DNA from: Anaerolineae bacterium
GTDB taxonomy: Bacteria; Chloroflexota; Anaerolineae; Aggregatilineales; Aggregatilineaceae
Assembly: GCA_016929355.1 (NCBI GenBank)
Contig: JAFGJA010000254.1
Span: 1 to 10,905, forward strand
Direction: 5' to 3'
DNA: 10,905 bases
Made by a program: the position numbers and the translations under genes. The number at the start of each line of letters is the position of its first letter. The stretch's first letter is position 1. A model generated the notes under the pieces. The model ran no database searches. It was given only the letters and a program-made list of their open reading frames with translations, and had not been told where the DNA came from. This document shows positions 6,584 to 10,905 of this stretch, in pieces.

Positions 6584-6683
6584 CCCCTCCCCCTAACCCC
6601 CTCCCCGTAGACGGAGAGGGGGGATAAGGTTAAACCTGACTCCCCCTCTCCGTGCATGGAGAGGGGACCGGGGGGTGAGGTTA
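6584..6683 (-). repeat. Double-hairpin intergenic repeat, copy 2 (inverted)
   Basis: The reverse complement lines up along its whole length with 3935-4041: the same start TAACCTCACC, the same linker start GAGTCAGGTT and the same end GTTAGGGGGAGGGGT. Both hairpins are kept. At the tip of the second hairpin the pairs differ but still pair (AC/GT in copy 1, GT/AC here), which points to selection on structure. It begins three bases after the nuoJ stop and fills nearly all of the nuoJ-nuoK gap, ending 17 bases before the nuoK start. Confidence 0.85.
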
Positions 6684-6700
6684 GCTAAAAGGAAAAGCAT

Positions 6701-7012
6701 ATGGTTCCTTTGTGGTTATATTTAGCGGTGGCGGCGGCCCTGTTCAGCATTGGCATGTTCGGCGTGCTGACCCGGCGCAACGCTATCGCCATTTTGATGA
6801 GTATTGAACTGATGTTAAACGCGGTCAATATTAATTTGGTCGCTTTCTGGCGCTATCAGGAGAACCCCGCTAACCTGAGCGGGCAAGTCTTTGCGATTTT
6901 TGTCTTCGTGGTCGCGGCGGCGGAAGCGGCAGTCGGCCTGGCGCTGATCATCAGCATCTACCGCAACCGCCAATCGGTCATCGCGGAAGATGTGGACGTT
7001 ATGAAGTGGTAG
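6701..7012 (+). CDS. nuoK: NADH-quinone oxidoreductase subunit K (NuoK), 103 aa
   Basis: NuoK is a three-helix membrane subunit of complex I that forms part of the proton path between NuoJ and the antiporter-like subunits; it is related to MrpC. Helices are at about 4-22, 28-50 and 62-87. The two buried glutamates needed for proton transfer in E. coli (Glu36 and Glu72) are present as Glu36 in ILMSIELMLN and Glu75 in VVAAAEAAVG. The polar motif LTRRNAI precedes helix 2. The length is usual. AAAAGGA (6687-6693) lies seven bases before the ATG. It is followed by a 137-base gap that contains heptanucleotide arrays. Confidence 0.97.
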   Translation: MVPLWLYLAVAAALFSIGMFGVLTRRNAIAILMSIELMLNAVNINLVAFWRYQENPANLSGQVFAIFVFVVAAAEAAVGLALIISIYRNRQSVIAEDVDVMKW

Positions 7013-7020
7013 TCGAAAGT

Positions 7021-7129
7021 TATTGGTGATTAGTGATTAGTTATTAGTCTTCGGTTGTTTGACGTTTCTCTGCGCACGAAGATCACGCCGCGAGACAGCA
7101 AACTAACAACTAAACAACTAACAACTAAC
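7021..7129. repeat. Inverted heptanucleotide arrays between nuoK and nuoL
   Basis: At 7021-7048 there are four heptads: TATTGGT, GATTAGT, GATTAGT, TATTAGT. At 7101-7129 there are AACTAAC, an eight-base variant AACTAAAC, and AACTAAC twice more; on the minus strand these read GTTAGTT. The shared core is TTAGT, in opposite orientation on the two sides. Between them TCTTCG (7048-7053) and CGAAGA (7077-7082) form a second nested inverted pair. Heptanucleotide tandem repeats (STRR) are known from heterocystous cyanobacteria; this looks similar in kind. No gene is present. Confidence 0.7.
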
Positions 7130-7149
7130 AACTTCAACTAGGATTGCTT

Positions 7150-9624
7150 ATGGACGTAAATTGGTTTAACGCAAACTACCTCCCCTGGCTGATTCTGTTC
7201 TTCCCGCTCCTCAGCACGGCGATCATCATGCTGGCGACGAATCGCAGTGTGGTGGCGAGCCAGGCGGTAGCGGCAGGAGGGATCGGCCTGTCGTGGGTGC
7301 TGAGTCTGCTCTTATTCGCCAAGACGGTCTGGACCACGGATAAGGCGCTCGGACAAGACATTTTTGGGAGCCAACTCGATTGGATGGACATCGGCCCGTA
7401 CACCTTCCGTATGGGCGTGGCGGTTGATCCGCTCACGGCGTACATGCTGCTGATGGTTCCGCTCGCCTGCCTGATGATTTTCATCTACTCGATAGGCTAT
7501 ATGCGCGGCGATCCCAAAAACGCACGCTTTTTCGGCTATCTGTCGCTGTTCGCGGGCGGGATGCTCACGCTCACCGTGGCGGATAACTTGCTGCTGCTGT
7601 TCATCGGCTGGGAAGTGATGGGCTTCTGTTCCTACTCGCTGATCGGCTTCTGGGCGCACAAAAAATCCGCGATGGAAGCGGGCGTCAAAGCCTTTATGAC
7701 CACCCGTGTAGCAGATGTCTTCATGCTGGTCGGGATCGGTTATCTGTTCGTGATGACCGGGACGATTGACGGGGTTGCCAATCCAACGCTGAATTTCCGC
7801 GACCTGATGTACAACGTCCTGCCCGGCAGTGCGATTGATGCTGATAATCCCGCTTATGAGGTGGGCGATCCTGAAGCGGAAGCGGACGCCGAAGGCGAAC
7901 ATGCCGCCGATGCTGAAGAAAGTCACGGCGACGAACACGCCGTTGGCACAACCATCGTCGATAAGCTGACCGAGGTTGACGCCCCCTTATTCGGCGTGAG
8001 CGCAGCCACGCTGATCGGCATTTTGCTGCTGATCGGGACGGTGGGTAAAAGCGCGCAGTTCCCGCTCCACACCTGGCTCCCCGACGCAATGGAAGGTCCG
8101 ACCCCCGTGAGCGCAATGATTCACGCGGCGGCGATGGTGTCCGCCGGTGTGTACATGCTGGTGCGGATGTTCCCGCTTCTCAGCGCCGGGGCCGACTTCC
8201 ATAATTTTGATTACAACACGACCATGATCCTGATGGGCACGATTGGCGCAGTGACGGCGATTGGCGCGTCCATCCTGGCCGTGGGGCAAAACGACATCAA
8301 GCGCATCCTGGCCTATTCGACCATCAGCCAATTGGGGTACATGGTCGCGGCGTTAGGCATTGGCGCATGGGTCGCCGCCGCATTCCACCTGATCAACCAT
8401 GCCTTCTTCAAAGCGCTGTTGTTCATGGCGTCCGGTTCGGTCATTCACGCGATGGAACACGGCGAACATCACGCCCATGAAGACGGGCATGAACACGCGC
8501 ATCACGAAAAACCCGACGGTTTGATCATGGATTACTGCGCCCCGCCGAACAACATTCAGCGCATGGGCGGCTTGATCCATCGTATTCCCGTCACGGCGAT
8601 CACGATGGCAATCGGCGGTCTGTCGCTGGCCGGGTTCCCGTTGATTACGGCGGGCTTCTGGTCCAAAGACGAGATCATCGCGGAAGCATGGCACGGCGCA
8701 GGCAGCGCCCCCTTCCCCGCATTCGTGTTGATCTGCCTGCTCTTTGGCGCGCTCCTGACCGCGTTCTATACCGCGCGCATGTGGTTCATGACCTTCTGGG
8801 GCACGCCGCGCTCGGATGCCGCCGCATACGCGGGTCTTGGTTCGCTGCGTAAGCAGTGGGTCGTCTTCTGGAACCGCCGCGCGATGAGCAAAGACACCAA
8901 ACTCACGCAGGAACCGATCACGGCACGCGATAGGCTCTCCGCCAACCAGATGGAATTTCCGTTAGCGGTGTTGGCCTTCCTCGCCATTTTTGCCGGGTTC
9001 ATCGGCATCCACGCCGATCTGGTCGGCAAGAACCCCTTGCACGATTTCCTCGCCCCCACCCTGCTCCATCACCCGGTAGCGATTGACTTCGACATCCTGC
9101 CGATGCTGTTCAGCATGGCGATTGCCCTGCTCGGCATTGGCGGCGGGTGGCTGCTCTACGGACGTAAGCCGGTTGAAAAGGGCGAAACCGATCCGGTGGA
9201 AGCGCAGTTAGGCCCGCAAGCGTGGTCACTGCTGCAAAACCGCCTCTATATCGACATCTTCTACCGCAAGTATTTGCTTGGCCCGGTGGAATGGTTCGTG
9301 TCGGCGGAAAAATGGGCGCTGCCCGGTGAAGAAGAAAAACCCGAAGACGAGCAAATTAAGGTCAGCCTCAGCGACTATATCGACAAAGGGATTATCGACG
9401 ACATCCTCCACTGGATCGCGTCGGTCTTCAGCAACCTGGGCGAATTCTGCAAGCGCTTTAACACGGTGGTGATCGATGGTTTTATCGATGGCGTCGTGTA
9501 TAAGATCGGTGACTTCGCGCGCTGGTTCCGCCAGACGCAAACCGGGCGTGTACAGCAATACCTGCTGTTCGTGACGCTGGCGCTGCTGGCAATTGGCACA
9601 CTGTTAATTATTCAGGTGCGGTAA
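7150..9624 (+). CDS. nuoL: NADH-quinone oxidoreductase subunit L (NuoL), 824 aa
   Basis: NuoL is the distal antiporter-like proton pump of complex I, related to MrpA. The core is intact: WEVMG with Glu155, GKSAQFPLHTWLPDAMEGP with Lys300 and His307, IHAAAMVSAG with His325, INHAFFKALL with Lys421, and GFWSKDEI with Lys506. The C-terminus has the amphipathic region and a final membrane helix at about 803-822, as expected for the long lateral helix and its anchor. At 824 residues it is well above the usual 610-670. The excess lies in an acidic loop (about 229-266), a His-rich loop (about 437-452), a polar stretch (about 565-600) and an acid-rich segment (about 726-735). ATG at 7150 is chosen, with AGGA at 7140-7143 before it; a TTG two codons earlier is less likely. 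nuoM starts three bases after its stop. Confidence 0.97.
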   Translation: MDVNWFNANYLPWLILFFPLLSTAIIMLATNRSVVASQAVAAGGIGLSWVLSLLLFAKTVWTTDKALGQDIFGSQLDWMDIGPYTFRMGVAVDPLTAYMLLMVPLACLMIFIYSIGYMRGDPKNARFFGYLSLFAGGMLTLTVADNLLLLFIGWEVMGFCSYSLIGFWAHKKSAMEAGVKAFMTTRVADVFMLVGIGYLFVMTGTIDGVANPTLNFRDLMYNVLPGSAIDADNPAYEVGDPEAEADAEGEHAADAEESHGDEHAVGTTIVDKLTEVDAPLFGVSAATLIGILLLIGTVGKSAQFPLHTWLPDAMEGPTPVSAMIHAAAMVSAGVYMLVRMFPLLSAGADFHNFDYNTTMILMGTIGAVTAIGASILAVGQNDIKRILAYSTISQLGYMVAALGIGAWVAAAFHLINHAFFKALLFMASGSVIHAMEHGEHHAHEDGHEHAHHEKPDGLIMDYCAPPNNIQRMGGLIHRIPVTAITMAIGGLSLAGFPLITAGFWSKDEIIAEAWHGAGSAPFPAFVLICLLFGALLTAFYTARMWFMTFWGTPRSDAAAYAGLGSLRKQWVVFWNRRAMSKDTKLTQEPITARDRLSANQMEFPLAVLAFLAIFAGFIGIHADLVGKNPLHDFLAPTLLHHPVAIDFDILPMLFSMAIALLGIGGGWLLYGRKPVEKGETDPVEAQLGPQAWSLLQNRLYIDIFYRKYLLGPVEWFVSAEKWALPGEEEKPEDEQIKVSLSDYIDKGIIDDILHWIASVFSNLGEFCKRFNTVVIDGFIDGVVYKIGDFARWFRQTQTGRVQQYLLFVTLALLAIGTLLIIQVR

Positions 9625-9627
9625 ACT

Positions 9628-10905
9628 ATGACTGATGTTCTTTCATTAGACGTTTTAACGACACTGATTTTACTGCCCATCGTCGGGGCGGCGCTGGTGT
9701 TCATCATCCCGGCCAGCCAGAAACGGCTGGCACGCTGGACCGCGCTCGGTATCAGCGTTGTGGTGATGTTCATGGCGCTCGGCATCTTCTACAATGTGCA
9801 GAACGATCCCCCCGCCGCCGGTGAATGGGCGTTCGAAGCGCAGGCCGAATGGTTCCCGCAGATCAACGCCTCGTGGCATGTGGGTGTGGATGGCCTCAGC
9901 GCGGCGATGGTGCTGCTGACGGGTATTCTCGTCCCGTTCGCCATCCTGATCGCGTTTGAGGATGACCGCAACGTCTCGCAGTATATGGCGCTGTTCCTGT
10001 TCCTCGAAGCGGGCATGATCGGCGTGTTTGTCGCGCTGGACATGATGATCTTCTTCCTGTTCTGGGAGATCGGGCTGGTCCCGATGTACTTCCTCATCTT
10101 CCTGTGGGGCGGCGAGAACCGGCGTTATGCGGCGAATAAGTTCTTCCTCTATACGATGGCGGGTTCGCTCGGTTTGCTGCTGGCGACCCAGTTCATCGGT
10201 TGGAAGGTCGGCAGCTTCGATATTCCGGTGATGCTGCGCGATTGGCCGCTCATGGACTTCGATGACATCAAAATTTTTGGTTTCTGGCCCTGGAATGTGA
10301 AATACTTCGCGCTGCTCGGCTTTGCGCTGGCGTTCCTGATCAAGATGCCCGCGTGGCCGTTCCATACGTGGCTGCCTGACGCGCATACCGAAGCACCCAC
10401 CGCCGGATCAATGCTGCTGGCGGGTGTCCTGCTCAAGTTGGGCGCGTATGGCTTCCTGCGGCTGGCGATCCCCCTCTTCCCGACGGAATGGATCATCCTG
10501 CGCGAGCCACTCGGCGGCGCGTTCGCCTTCAAGCTGGTGGATATAATCGGCTTCCTGGCGATGATGGGCATTGTCATGGGCGGGCTGGCGGCGTGGGGTC
10601 AAAACGACTTCAAGCGGCTGGTCGCCTATTCCTCGGTGAATCACATGGGCTTTGTGGTCCTCGGTTTAGCCGTAGCCGCGCTGATGTACGGCACGACCTG
10701 GGCCGACGCGCACAGCCGGACGCAGTTGGTCGCCGGAGTCGCCGGAATTGATACCGAGCAAGAATATGAAGGGGGGCTGTCCGCGAAGGTCAACGAAGTC
10801 TACCCGGCGGAGTTCCGCGAACAGGACACCCAAGACGCGCGCACGGCGTTAAACGGTGCGGTCTTGCAGATGTTCAATCACGGTCTGAGCAGCGCGGGTA
10901 TGTTC
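9628..10905 (+). CDS. nuoM: NADH-quinone oxidoreductase subunit M (NuoM), N-terminal 426 aa, cut by window end
   Basis: NuoM is an antiporter-like proton pump of complex I, related to MrpD. The frame is open from ATG at 9628 to the end of the window, 426 codons with no stop; complete homologues are usually about 500 residues. Conserved features: FWEIGLVPMYFL with Glu147, KMPAWPFHTWLPDAHTEAPT with Lys239, the Lys270 in GVLLKLGAYG, and the later GQNDFKRLVAYSSVNHMGF at 324-342. These match the E. coli Glu144, Lys234 and Lys265. A hydrophilic stretch of about 50 residues (about 355-405) sits before GAVLQMFNHGLSSAG, where E. coli NuoM has about ten residues. A weak AGGTG at 9614-9618 precedes the start, inside nuoL, so translation is probably coupled. 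nuoN would be expected next. Confidence 0.96.
   Translation, partial: MTDVLSLDVLTTLILLPIVGAALVFIIPASQKRLARWTALGISVVVMFMALGIFYNVQNDPPAAGEWAFEAQAEWFPQINASWHVGVDGLSAAMVLLTGILVPFAILIAFEDDRNVSQYMALFLFLEAGMIGVFVALDMMIFFLFWEIGLVPMYFLIFLWGGENRRYAANKFFLYTMAGSLGLLLATQFIGWKVGSFDIPVMLRDWPLMDFDDIKIFGFWPWNVKYFALLGFALAFLIKMPAWPFHTWLPDAHTEAPTAGSMLLAGVLLKLGAYGFLRLAIPLFPTEWIILREPLGGAFAFKLVDIIGFLAMMGIVMGGLAAWGQNDFKRLVAYSSVNHMGFVVLGLAVAALMYGTTWADAHSRTQLVAGVAGIDTEQEYEGGLSAKVNEVYPAEFREQDTQDARTALNGAVLQMFNHGLSSAGMF

Noticed and set aside
7021..7129. Possible CRISPR array
   Set aside because: The units are seven bases long with no spacers of 25-45 bases and no cas genes nearby; they are short tandem repeats.
9670..10577. 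Minus-strand open frames opposite nuoM
   Set aside because: They are antisense shadows of nuoM, whose plus-strand frame is open to the window end and carries all family motifs.

Overview
The window looks like chromosomal DNA from a bacterium, most plausibly a member of the Chloroflexota (Anaerolineae-like). That placement is an inference. It rests on the lipoprotein style, on intergenic repeats built from CCCCCTCTCC/GGAGAGGGGG hairpins, and on a complex I operon that lacks its usual hydrophilic genes. No phage, plasmid, insertion sequence with a transposase, CRISPR array, tRNA or rRNA is visible.

Left part (1-3922), small accessory genes. An alpha/beta hydrolase (89-907) is followed one base later by a small polytopic membrane protein (909-1451). 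Facing them on the minus strand is a secreted lipoprotein (1475-2047). Its rho-independent terminator lies inside the last codons of the membrane-protein gene. A divergent region of about 310 bp holds a PhoB/OmpR-box-like pair of direct repeats. It leads on the other side to a 521-residue four-helix membrane protein (2357-3922) with an outside domain, a proline-rich linker and a cytoplasmic domain. Its outside domain and the lipoprotein share a YPxGW motif and a similar end, so the two divergent genes probably carry related domains.

Right part (4293 to the end), respiratory complex I (NADH:quinone oxidoreductase). The order is nuoA, nuoH, nuoJ, nuoK, nuoL and nuoM, with nuoM cut by the window edge. 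Every gene here encodes a membrane-arm subunit. The peripheral-arm genes B, C, D, E, F, G and I, which usually sit between A and J, are absent. NuoA and NuoH form the quinone and junction end, NuoJ and NuoK link to the proton channels, and NuoL and NuoM are antiporter-like pumps. Their key Glu, Lys and His residues are present, so the subunits look functional. NuoL and NuoM carry long hydrophilic loop insertions, one of them very rich in histidine.

The gaps in and before the nuo operon are loaded with different repeats: a roughly 105-bp double-hairpin element before nuoA and again, inverted, between nuoJ and nuoK; a TTGTAGGGG palindrome between nuoA and nuoH, with half of it apparently forming the end of nuoH; and heptanucleotide arrays in inverted orientation between nuoK and nuoL. 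The core machinery is ordinary complex I. The less ordinary features are the membrane-arm-only layout, the loop insertions, the repeats and the divergent lipoprotein/membrane-protein pair. I saw no clear evidence of a wholly new system.
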